A stretch of 18,168 nucleotides of DNA from CAYYDH01 sp964470615 (GTDB taxonomy: Bacteria; Patescibacteriota; Minisyncoccia; Minisyncoccales; GWA2-38-27), in the NCBI GenBank assembly GCA_964470615.1, contig CAYYDH010000008.1, forward strand, positions 1 through 18,168. Reading direction: 5' to 3'. Shown here piece by piece: positions 6,395-13,583 of this stretch (positions are counted from its first letter, which is position 1; each line of letters begins with the position of its first letter). The notes under the pieces were generated by a model. That model did not search any database. It had not been told where the DNA came from and was given only the letters and a program-made list of their open reading frames with translations. The position numbers were made by a program, and so were the translations under genes.

Positions 6395-7088
6395 AGGAAA
6401 GTTTATTGTTCTAGAGGGACTGGACGGTTCGGGTAAGTCCACCCAACATAATTTATTAGCCGATCATCTGAAAGAAAATGGGTACAGGGTCGAAAGAATA
6501 GATTTCCCCCAGTACGGCACAAAGTCCGCCGGACTCATTGAAGAGTATTTAAATGGTGAATATGGCAGTTCTGAAGAGGTAGGTCCTTACCGAGCCTCTA
6601 TTTTTTATGCCTGTGATAGATATGATGCTAGTTTTAAAATAAAAAAATGGCTGAGAGAGGGAAAGATTGTTGTTTCTGACAGGTACTTAATTTCGAATAT
6701 CGGGCATCAAGGCGGGAAGATAAGCGACAAGAAAGAAAGGAAAGAATATTCAAAATGGCTCTATAATCTAGAATATAAAATCTTTGGCATTCCCAGGCCG
6801 GATTTTACGTTCATTTTAAAAACCTCTCCAGAATTTTCTTTAAGACTGGCTCATCGAATAACCGATAAGGAAAAATTAAAGAAAAGAAGGGCGTATCTTG
6901 GGAGTAAGAAAAGAGACATTCACGAAAAAGATAAAAAACATCTGGCTAACGCTTTAAGGTCTTATTTGGAAGCCGCTAGACAATTTCCAGAAGAATTTAA
7001 GATTATTGAATGCCTTGATGGCAATAATATATTGCATCCCGATGTCATTCATCGAAAAATCTGGGGAATAATTAAAAAGATTTTGTAA
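6375..7088 (+). CDS. tmk: Thymidylate kinase
   Basis: Phosphorylates dTMP to dTDP. The P-loop is GLDGSGKST near residues 15-23, and the DR(Y/H) motif appears as VVSDRYLISN, with the Arg expected to contact the dTMP phosphate. An F-P-Q-Y-G segment after strand 2 belongs to the dTMP-binding region. A basic lysine/arginine-rich stretch (about 168-191) takes the place of the LID. At 237 residues it is some 25 longer than E. coli Tmk, largely through a charged segment after the DRY motif (GGKISDKKERKEYSKW). The start overlaps the deaminase gene by 20 bases in another frame, and thyX follows after five bases, so the three are probably translated together. Confidence 0.92.
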   Translation: METNRNKGKFIVLEGLDGSGKSTQHNLLADHLKENGYRVERIDFPQYGTKSAGLIEEYLNGEYGSSEEVGPYRASIFYACDRYDASFKIKKWLREGKIVVSDRYLISNIGHQGGKISDKKERKEYSKWLYNLEYKIFGIPRPDFTFILKTSPEFSLRLAHRITDKEKLKKRRAYLGSKKRDIHEKDKKHLANALRSYLEAARQFPEEFKIIECLDGNNILHPDVIHRKIWGIIKKIL

Positions 7089-7093
7089 AATTC

Positions 7094-8752
7094 ATGGAAC
7101 TAGAAAAATTCGCTCCAGTTTTTGAAAAGTTACCCTTAACTGACCAGGAAGAATCTTTTATCAAGCCGTTTTTTACAAATCTAGACAGGTCTGTTTTTGC
7201 TGTTACCTTTTTGCCGCCGGAAGTAATCGGCGCTCTTTGTGCTAGGACCAGCCGAGCAAAAGAAGACCTAAGGGTAATATTTCTTAATGAATTCATAAAG
7301 CCGTTTTTGGCCGAACAAACCGAATATGGGAAATCTTTGAACGCCCTGATTGAGTTTTTACAAAAATACCCCTTGGAGCTGATCTTCTCCAATCCAAAGG
7401 GCCGCGAATTCTATATCAAGTGGTTAGCTCAGTTTGGCGACGACTCTATTGCTCAGATGGCCGGCACCCACCTTATTTACTCCAACATCTCTCAGCTGGC
7501 GATAAAGCATATTGAGGATATGCGCTTGGGCATAGCCCCGATTGAGAAGTCTACCCGCTATGTTGATTATTCGGCAAAGATTAACGGGCAATATTTATAC
7601 TATACTGACCCGACTTTGGAAAAGCTTGGATTGGCAGAAGAATACAAAGAGGTAATGGACAATCTTTTTAAAACCTATACTTTAATAAATACCAAAACCT
7701 ACGAATACTATAAAGGAAAGTACCCTGAAGAAAAAGAAGCTGTTCTAAAGGCCAAGGCCTTTGACGTAGCCAGGAAGATTTTGCCAGTAGCAACGCTTTC
7801 CCAGCTCTCTCTTTTTGGCAATGGCCAAGCCTTTGAATATTTAGTAAGCCGTTCGCTGGACAACAAACTAGGAGAGGTGCGCTGGGCCGGGCAGATGGCT
7901 TTAGAGGAGCTGAACAAGATTATACCTGCGTTTTTGCGCAGGATAGAAAGCAGTGATTCAAAAGAATATCGGACCTATTTGAGCGAGAGAGGGGAAAGAG
8001 TAAAAAAAGCCTTGTCTAAAGTGAAATGGCACAAAGAAGAAATAAAAAACGAAGCACCGGTTAAGTTGCTTGAGTGCGACCCTGACGGAGAAGATAAGAT
8101 TATCACCAGCCTTTTATACCCCGAGCTTAAAGAGCCTTATGGACATATTTTTCAGAAGGTTAAAAAAATGTCAGACGAAGATAAGGGCAAGATTTTAGAA
8201 GAAGTTTTGAAGGACCGGAAGTGCCGGTTTTACAAGATCCCTCGAGCTTTTGAAAATACCTATTTGCGCTTTGAGGTTACAATGAATATCGGAGCCTGGC
8301 GAGATTTGCACCGGCACCGCATTCATACTCAGTTCCGGGAGAAGTTTAATATCTACAACGGTTTTGATACTCCTCCTGAACTTTTAGGCATTGGTCTTGA
8401 AAAGGAATACAGAGATGCTATTTTAAAAGCAGAGGGGCTTTACCGAAAAGTCGCTAAGTCAGACGAAGATATTGTGCAATACTGTGCGACCTTGGCCCAC
8501 AAGTTAAGATTTATCCAATATCAAAACCTGCGCTCATTTTTCTGGGAAGCGGAATTGAGAACGATTCCTCAGGGACATCCTGATTATAGGAAAATAGAAC
8601 AGGAAAAGATAAAACTGATCCAGAAGATATATCCTTTAATTTCAAAATACCTACTAGTCGATATGGGAGAGTATGACTTTGCCAGACGGGGTACAGTCGA
8701 GCAAATCCAGAAAAAAGAGGAAGAATTAAAGCATTACTTTAAAAACAAATGA
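7094..8752 (+). CDS. thyX: Tandem (double-length) flavin-dependent thymidylate synthase ThyX
   Basis: Predicted to methylate dUMP to dTMP with FAD, NADPH and methylene-tetrahydrofolate. Ordinary ThyX has about 220-250 residues; this protein has 552 and reads as two ThyX-like halves. Half 1 has ARTSR (50-54), SNISQLAIKH (130-139), EKSTRY (151-156) and a C-terminal helix region GNGQAFEYLVSRSLDNKLGE (242-261). Half 2 has RFEVTMNIGAWRDLHRHR (392-409), NLRSFFWEAELRT (478-490) and DYRKIEQ (497-503). The ThyX signature RHRxxSxNExSxRY is not intact anywhere: half 1 keeps the E-x-S-x-R-Y end, half 2 keeps RHR. The gene follows tmk by five bases and its stop overlaps the gatB start (ATGA). Double-length ThyX-like proteins occur in CPR as I recall; activity is inferred. 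Confidence 0.85.
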   Translation: MELEKFAPVFEKLPLTDQEESFIKPFFTNLDRSVFAVTFLPPEVIGALCARTSRAKEDLRVIFLNEFIKPFLAEQTEYGKSLNALIEFLQKYPLELIFSNPKGREFYIKWLAQFGDDSIAQMAGTHLIYSNISQLAIKHIEDMRLGIAPIEKSTRYVDYSAKINGQYLYYTDPTLEKLGLAEEYKEVMDNLFKTYTLINTKTYEYYKGKYPEEKEAVLKAKAFDVARKILPVATLSQLSLFGNGQAFEYLVSRSLDNKLGEVRWAGQMALEELNKIIPAFLRRIESSDSKEYRTYLSERGERVKKALSKVKWHKEEIKNEAPVKLLECDPDGEDKIITSLLYPELKEPYGHIFQKVKKMSDEDKGKILEEVLKDRKCRFYKIPRAFENTYLRFEVTMNIGAWRDLHRHRIHTQFREKFNIYNGFDTPPELLGIGLEKEYRDAILKAEGLYRKVAKSDEDIVQYCATLAHKLRFIQYQNLRSFFWEAELRTIPQGHPDYRKIEQEKIKLIQKIYPLISKYLLVDMGEYDFARRGTVEQIQKKEEELKHYFKNK

Positions 8753-10197
8753 AATACCAACCAGTCATCGGTCTAGAGATACACACGGAGCTGAAAACCA
8801 ACTCCAAGATGTTTTGCTCCTGCAAAAACGACCCAGACGAAAAGAGGCCGAATTTTAATGTTTGTCCGATTTGCCTGGGACATCCGGGAACTTTGCCTGT
8901 TATCAACCAAGAAACAGTGCGCAAGGTGATAAAAACAGGACTGTCTTTGAATTGCGAGATTCCGGAAAGCTCAAAGTTTGACAGGAAGAATTATTTTTAT
9001 CCCGATCTGCCAAAAGGCTATCAGATTTCTCAGTATGACAAGCCTTTTTGCAAAAAGGGCTATTTGGATATTGACGGCAAAAGAATCGGGGTTACAAGAG
9101 TGCATTTAGAGGAAGATACGGGTCGGCTTCTGCATCCTGATAAAGCAAACCATTCCTTAGTTGATTTAAATCGGGCTGGCATTCCTTTAATGGAGCTAGT
9201 CACTGAGCCTGATATTGTAAGCGGGAAAGAAGCCAGAAGGTTTGCTGAAGAATTGCGTCTGATTCTGAAGTATTTGGGCGTTTCCGACGCTGACATGGAA
9301 AAGGGCCAGATGCGAGCCGAAGTTAATATTTCTTTAAGGCCAGAGGGTGCGGAAAAGTTCGGCACTAAAGTGGAAATTAAGAATCTTAATTCCTTCCGGT
9401 CAGTTGAAAAATCAATTGATTATGAAATAGAGAGGCAGACAAAAGCTTTGGAGAGCGGAGAAAAGATAATTCAGGAAACCCGCGGCTGGGATGACGCAAA
9501 AGGGATTACAGTCAGCCAAAGAGAAAAAGAAGAGGCGCATGATTACAGATATTTTCCAGAACCAGACTTGCCGACTCTTGAGCTTGACCGCGACTTCGTA
9601 AGCAGCGTTAAAAAAGAAATGCCGGAACTGCCTCAGCAGAAGAGAAAAAGATTCGCCACAGAATATTTCTTGGATGAAAAAGCTATTGAGGTTTTTGTTT
9701 TAAATAAAGATTTAAGCGAATATTTAGAGAAGATTGTAAGCGAGTTTGAATCAAGGATTTCTCTAAAAGAAGTCCGGGCCTTGATAAAGACAGCTGCTAA
9801 TTATTTGATTACCGATTTGCAGGGATTGCTTCAGGGCGCAGTTTTTGTTGAAAAGAACTGTAAAATCACTCCGGAAAACTTTGCTGAATTTATTACCATG
9901 ATTCAATCTGGCAAGATATCCAGTAAGATCGCCAAGATGGTTTTAGAAGAAATGTTTAAAACCGGAGCTGATCCAGAACATATAATTGAAGAGAAGGGGA
10001 TCTCGCAGATATCTGACGAGGGAGAAATAGAGGCTGCGGCAAAAGCAGTCATTGATAAGAATTCTAAGGCGGTTGAGGAGTATAAAAAGGGGAAGACTGC
10101 TGTTCTGCAGTTTTTAGTGGGCCAGGTGATGGCTCAAACTAGCGGACGCGCTGAGCCTAATGCTGTTCAACAAATGCTGCAGAAGCTGATGAAATAA
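8749..10197 (+). CDS. gatB: Aspartyl/glutamyl-tRNA amidotransferase subunit B
   Basis: GatB is the kinase/tRNA-binding subunit of GatCAB, which turns Glu-tRNA-Gln or Asp-tRNA-Asn into the amide forms using ammonia from GatA. The N-terminal cradle is plain: PVIGLEIHTEL, then a zinc site C23-x-C25 with C39-x2-C42, then KNYFYPDLPKGYQISQYD, HLEEDTGR, and DLNRAGIPLMELVTEPD. The DYRYFPEPDLP segment closes the cradle. The helical and YqeY-like C-terminal domains end AVQQMLQKLMK. At 482 residues the length is normal. Its ATG overlaps the thyX stop by four bases, a translational-coupling arrangement. gatA and gatC are not in this window. Convergent miaA ends six bases away. Confidence 0.96.
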   Translation: MKYQPVIGLEIHTELKTNSKMFCSCKNDPDEKRPNFNVCPICLGHPGTLPVINQETVRKVIKTGLSLNCEIPESSKFDRKNYFYPDLPKGYQISQYDKPFCKKGYLDIDGKRIGVTRVHLEEDTGRLLHPDKANHSLVDLNRAGIPLMELVTEPDIVSGKEARRFAEELRLILKYLGVSDADMEKGQMRAEVNISLRPEGAEKFGTKVEIKNLNSFRSVEKSIDYEIERQTKALESGEKIIQETRGWDDAKGITVSQREKEEAHDYRYFPEPDLPTLELDRDFVSSVKKEMPELPQQKRKRFATEYFLDEKAIEVFVLNKDLSEYLEKIVSEFESRISLKEVRALIKTAANYLITDLQGLLQGAVFVEKNCKITPENFAEFITMIQSGKISSKIAKMVLEEMFKTGADPEHIIEEKGISQISDEGEIEAAAKAVIDKNSKAVEEYKKGKTAVLQFLVGQVMAQTSGRAEPNAVQQMLQKLMK

Positions 10198-10211
10198 TTC
10201 GTATTATTTTT
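10192..10211. terminator. AT-only hairpin between the convergent gatB and miaA ends
   Basis: AAATAAT (10192-10198) pairs perfectly with ATTATTT (10203-10209) around TCGT. The gatB TAA (10195-10197) and the miaA TAA (10206-10204 on the minus strand) both lie within the stem. It could serve both strands, but a stem made only of A-T pairs is weak. Confidence 0.35.
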
Positions 10212-11088
10212 CGAGGAATCTTTTAACGAGTTCCTCAACTTGAGAGTATTTTTTAACCCACTTAATTCTTTTGTCGCGTTTAAACCACGTCATCTGTCGT
10301 TTAGCATAGTGTTCTATTTCTTTCTGTAATCTTTCTGTCATTTGCTTGTAGGAAATCTTATTCTGCAAGTAGCAGGCGATGTAGCGGTACTCTAGGCCAA
10401 ATTCTTCTAAACGTTTCCAGGAAACACCAGACTTGCGGAGCTTTTTAACCTCGTCTATCATGCCGGCTTTTAATCTTTTTGAAAGTCGTTTTTCTATTAG
10501 TTTTTCCAGCTCTTTTTTGCCTCTTTTTACCCCTAGAAATAAGGCCTCAAAATTGGGCTTATTCTGAGAAAGAGGGGGTATAGGCCGTTTTGACTTTAAA
10601 ACGATTTCTAGGGCCCTTATTAGACGTCTGGGGTTGTTTTTGTCAATGCTTTTGGCTCGGGTAGGGTCTAGTTTTTTAAGCATTCTATGCAACTCAGAAA
10701 CAGACTTTTTCCCTAGCTTAGCCCTAAGCTTCCAGTCGGGCTTAATCGCCGGGATTTTGATGTTGTCTGCAACAGCTTGGACATAGAAACCAGTGCCGCC
10801 GACCAGGAATGGAACCTTATTTTTCTTTTGGATTTTAGCTATTGCTCTCTCGGCCAGTATCTTGTATTCGGCTACGGTAAATCTTTTCTTAGGAGAAGTA
10901 ACGTTTAGCAAATAATGGGGGATACCTCGCATTTCTTTCTTTGTTATTTTTCCTGTACCGATATTCATTCCCTTGTAAACTTGGCGTGAGTCAGCAGAAA
11001 CAACCTCGCCGTTGAATCTTTTGGCAAGTTTTACAGACAGCTCGGTTTTCCCGGAAGCAGTTGGTCCTAGAATGACAATTAACTTCAC
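10204..11088 (-). CDS. miaA: tRNA dimethylallyltransferase MiaA
   Basis: Adds the isopentenyl group to A37 of tRNAs reading UNN codons, giving i6A. I choose the GTG at 11088 as start: it gives 294 residues beginning MKLIVILGPTASGKTELSVK, the usual MiaA N-terminus, and overlaps the miaB stop as GTGA, a typical coupling signal. A longer frame beginning with TTG at 11112 would add eight unconserved residues. Visible motifs are the P-loop GPTASGKT (8-15), DSRQVYKGMNIGTGK with the catalytic Asp, PHYLLNV, LVGGTGFYVQA and NPRRLIRALEI. The C-terminal RQMTWFKRD segment is also standard. It lies directly after miaB, whose enzyme acts on its product. Confidence 0.93.
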   Translation of the reverse strand: MKLIVILGPTASGKTELSVKLAKRFNGEVVSADSRQVYKGMNIGTGKITKKEMRGIPHYLLNVTSPKKRFTVAEYKILAERAIAKIQKKNKVPFLVGGTGFYVQAVADNIKIPAIKPDWKLRAKLGKKSVSELHRMLKKLDPTRAKSIDKNNPRRLIRALEIVLKSKRPIPPLSQNKPNFEALFLGVKRGKKELEKLIEKRLSKRLKAGMIDEVKKLRKSGVSWKRLEEFGLEYRYIACYLQNKISYKQMTERLQKEIEHYAKRQMTWFKRDKRIKWVKKYSQVEELVKRFLEK

Positions 11089-12362
11089 AATAGTTTTCCT
11101 CTTAACCCCCAAGGGGCAGCAGAGACTACTTCAGCCCTTACGAATTGTCCCAGCAGGTTTTTTTTGCTTTTGATGAAGATAGTTTTATATTCTTTGGTTT
11201 TACCGACCCATTCACCAGCTGATTTCTTTTTATCAATTAAGGCTTCAACTTCTTTTCCGATATATTTCTTGTTTTTCTCCAGGGCAGTTTTTCTCAATAT
11301 CTCGTTTATAGCTTCTTTTCTGCGCGTCTTTTCTTTTTTGGGCACGTCATCTTCCATTTTGGCGGCTGCAGTCTGCGGTCGGGGAGAGTATTCGGAAATA
11401 TATGCCATATCAAACTTTATCTTTCTGAAGGCCTTGGCCGTATTCTCAAACTGTTTTCTGGTTTCGCCGGGGAACCCGACAATGACGTCGGTGGAAAGTG
11501 TTAAGCTGGGTACGGCTTTTCTTGTTTTCTCAACAATCCTTTTGTACTCTAAAACAGTGTAGGGACGATTCATTTTCTTTAAAATACTATCATCTCCAGA
11601 TTGAAGGGGCAGATTCAGATACTTGGTGACCTTTTGGCATTTTTTAATTGCTTTAATCAGTTCGTTAGAGAAGTCTTTGGGGTGGGAGGAGGTGAATCTG
11701 ATCCAAAAGTTACCCGGAATGTTGTTTATTGCTTTCAGCAGCTTAGGAAAGGTTGTGTTATTTTCTCCTTTGTAGGAGTTGACATTTTGGCCCAAGAGCC
11801 AGATTTCCTTGAAACCCTTCCTGATAAAATGCTTTGCCTCGCAGATGATTTCTTTGGCCGGCCTGGAAACTTCTTTGCCGCGGGCAAAGGGCACAACGCA
11901 AAAGGAACAGAAATTATCGCACCCGGTTGTTATTGGTATGTAGGCAGAAAAGCTGCTAAAGGACCTTGGCTTTATTGTAAGATAGTTTTCTTTTAAGAGT
12001 TCTCTTCCTGAAAACAGAACAGGGGAGGAGGAATCAACGATTTTCGGCCATTTCTTCAAATATTTAATATCCAAGATAAAGTCAAACTTTTGAGCCAGCT
12101 TCTTTTTATCTTTTTTGAGAATGCATCCAGCAAGCACTGCTTTAGCGCCGTTTTTACGCAGTTTTTCTTTCTCTATTTTGTTAGCCAGTCCGTACACTCT
12201 GTCTACGGCTGATTGCCGAACCGAACACATATTGACTATGATTAAATCAGCGTGTTCAATCTCTGGTGTTCGGGCGTAGTCAGCTGATTCTAAAACCGAA
12301 GCAATCCTCTCTGAATCGGATATATTCATTTGGCAGCCAAAAGTTGCTAGATAGTATTTCAT
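11085..12362 (-). CDS. miaB: tRNA-2-methylthio-N6-dimethylallyladenosine synthase MiaB
   Basis: Radical-SAM methylthiotransferase that converts i6A37 to ms2i6A37. The N-terminal MTTase domain has the three cysteines of the auxiliary 4Fe-4S cluster at C10 (FGCQMNISDSER), C46 (NMCSVRQ) and C80 (LAGC). The radical-SAM cluster motif is C148-x3-C152-x2-C155 in GCDNFCSFCVVPFARG. LPLQSGDDSILKKMNR and STDVIVGFPGET are further family signatures. The last ~60 residues fit a TRAM domain. Its 425 residues are normal. RimO is the main alternative, but the NMCSVRQSA context and the miaA partner favour MiaB. It begins with ATG seven bases after a -10-like box and so may be leaderless. Confidence 0.94.
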   Translation of the reverse strand: MKYYLATFGCQMNISDSERIASVLESADYARTPEIEHADLIIVNMCSVRQSAVDRVYGLANKIEKEKLRKNGAKAVLAGCILKKDKKKLAQKFDFILDIKYLKKWPKIVDSSSPVLFSGRELLKENYLTIKPRSFSSFSAYIPITTGCDNFCSFCVVPFARGKEVSRPAKEIICEAKHFIRKGFKEIWLLGQNVNSYKGENNTTFPKLLKAINNIPGNFWIRFTSSHPKDFSNELIKAIKKCQKVTKYLNLPLQSGDDSILKKMNRPYTVLEYKRIVEKTRKAVPSLTLSTDVIVGFPGETRKQFENTAKAFRKIKFDMAYISEYSPRPQTAAAKMEDDVPKKEKTRRKEAINEILRKTALEKNKKYIGKEVEALIDKKKSAGEWVGKTKEYKTIFIKSKKNLLGQFVRAEVVSAAPWGLRGKLL

Positions 12363-12369
12363 AACACCA

Positions 12370-12398
12370 ATCTTAAAACAAAAAAGCAGCCTTGGAAA
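12370..12398 (-). promoter_or_regulatory. Candidate miaB-miaA promoter, predicted leaderless
   Basis: On the minus strand, TTTCCA (12398-12393), a 17-base spacer and TAAGAT (12375-12370), with exactly seven bases before the miaB ATG. The -35 box lies in the loop of the terminator hairpin for the gene upstream, so terminator and promoter share bases. The -10 box is moderate. Confidence 0.45.
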
Positions 12399-12408
12399 GG
12401 CCGCTTTT
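12376..12408 (-). terminator. Rho-independent terminator of the Kazal/Kunitz-like gene
   Basis: Read on the minus strand, AAAAGCGGCC pairs with GGCTGCTTTT (one mismatch) around TTTCCAA, followed by TTGTTT. It lies about 20 bases past the TAG of the secreted-protein gene and separates it from miaB. The plus strand also shows TTTTCTTT after the stem. Confidence 0.82.
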
Positions 12409-12427
12409 CTTTGATGCTTCTATTTTT

Positions 12428-13540
12428 CTAAAGCTGAAGAGCGCATTTGTTTTGCATGCATCTGTATTGGATTATTGATTCGCCTGATTGCGGGGCGACA
12501 GGACGGGGATTGTCGCAGTCAGCATTAGTGGAGCAAGGTTTTCCCAAGATGTTTTCCGTTGATTCTCCAACTGTTTTCAGGCATTCCTCTTCCGTCCTGA
12601 AAGTTCTTAGACCGGGGTACATAAACGTTCCGCAGAATTGCTTTAAGCCGCACTTCTTGTTATCGCTATCGAACCAGTAGTAATCGTAGCAGCTTATATG
12701 AGGCTCTGGAGAAGAGGTTTGTAAAACACACCTCCCGTCGATGCATTTGTTTACTATGTCGACGCAATTGGCAGGTATTGCAGAAGTCATGCAATTAAGT
12801 TGAGGGCAGTCAGCATCAGTTTGGCAGGTCTCTGAGCAAGCGCCCTTATGGACAACTTCAGTCTCAGCGGCTCTTGCTAAACAAGCATTACCGTAAGTTT
12901 TCCCGTCTTCTCCGCAAACCGGGTCGTATAGTTGGACGCAAACGCCTTCTATTCTTTCTCTTGCTTGTTCTTTTTTAGTTTCCAGCTTTTGTATAACTTG
13001 CTCAAATTTTTCCAGATGTTGCTCTCTTACTTCTCGAATCTTCTGATAAACGCCCTGTGGCACCTGATCTTGCAATTTTTCTAGTATTTGTTGTTGGAGG
13101 TCTTGCTGCCTCGTAAATTTATCTAAAAAACTTTTTATTTTTGGATTATTCTCAGCCGTATCTTTTATTTTCCCGGCGATATCTCTGACTTTTTCTACCT
13201 GTTTTTGGTATTTTTCGGTTGCCCTTTGAATTAGTTCCTGGCTAACACCTTTTTCAGTTAACTTTCGAAGCTCGATCAGTTTTTCGTTGGAAATCTTTTC
13301 AGCTAGTTCGGCTTTTTTAACCGCGTTGATGGTCAGAAAAGACTGGATGCTTCTCTTCCATTCTTTCAAAAAATAGAATGGGCTGTCTGGCAACAGATTA
13401 GGTTCGCTTATGCCCAAATCAGCCGCCGTAATGTTAGTGGTTGCGTCAGCGATTACGGTTTCCTCGGCCAAAACCGTCGAGGTTACAATGAACCCCATAA
13501 CGAGGGATAGTATGGCAATAGTAATTTTAGTTTTTAACAT
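12428..13540 (-). CDS. Secreted protein: DUF5667-like region, Kazal domain, Kunitz-like region and Cys-rich tail
   Basis: 370 residues with a signal peptide at 1-25: KTK, a hydrophobic core, then TSTVLA before EE. Residues 42-95 resemble DUF5667, a domain of secreted bacterial proteins (NLLPDSPFYFLKEWKRSIQS, then helical AELAEKISNEKLIEL). A long charged, helical, probably coiled-coil stretch runs to about 198. Residues 201-235 form a Kazal-type inhibitor signature: YDPVCGEDGKTYGNACLA, with Cys at 201, 209, 220 and 235. One pair of the usual six cysteines is missing. Residues 284-323 look like a degenerate Kunitz/BPTI domain (YYWFDSDNKKC, FCGTFMYPG, FRTEEECLKT). Two C-x4-DC repeats flank it (CQTDADC at 239, CSTNADC at 336). 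A role in blocking proteases at the cell surface is inferred. No neighbour shares the theme; it appears to be transcribed alone. Confidence 0.8.
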   Translation of the reverse strand: MLKTKITIAILSLVMGFIVTSTVLAEETVIADATTNITAADLGISEPNLLPDSPFYFLKEWKRSIQSFLTINAVKKAELAEKISNEKLIELRKLTEKGVSQELIQRATEKYQKQVEKVRDIAGKIKDTAENNPKIKSFLDKFTRQQDLQQQILEKLQDQVPQGVYQKIREVREQHLEKFEQVIQKLETKKEQARERIEGVCVQLYDPVCGEDGKTYGNACLARAAETEVVHKGACSETCQTDADCPQLNCMTSAIPANCVDIVNKCIDGRCVLQTSSPEPHISCYDYYWFDSDNKKCGLKQFCGTFMYPGLRTFRTEEECLKTVGESTENILGKPCSTNADCDNPRPVAPQSGESIIQYRCMQNKCALQL

Positions 13541-13583
13541 GGTTTTTCCAACTTATTTTTATAATTCTTAGCCTTTTTATTTA

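Noticed and set aside
11164..11562. Plus-strand open frame of 132 codons with hydrophobic character opposite miaB
   Set aside because: It lies wholly antisense to the well-supported miaB gene; hydrophobic runs arise from complementing lysine- and glutamate-rich codons. No start signal or family match.
13541..13583. Promoter for the secreted-protein gene in the 43-base gap
   Set aside because: A TATAAA-like box exists on the minus strand, but there is no convincing -35 box and A/T-rich gaps give such boxes by chance, so it is not listed as a feature.
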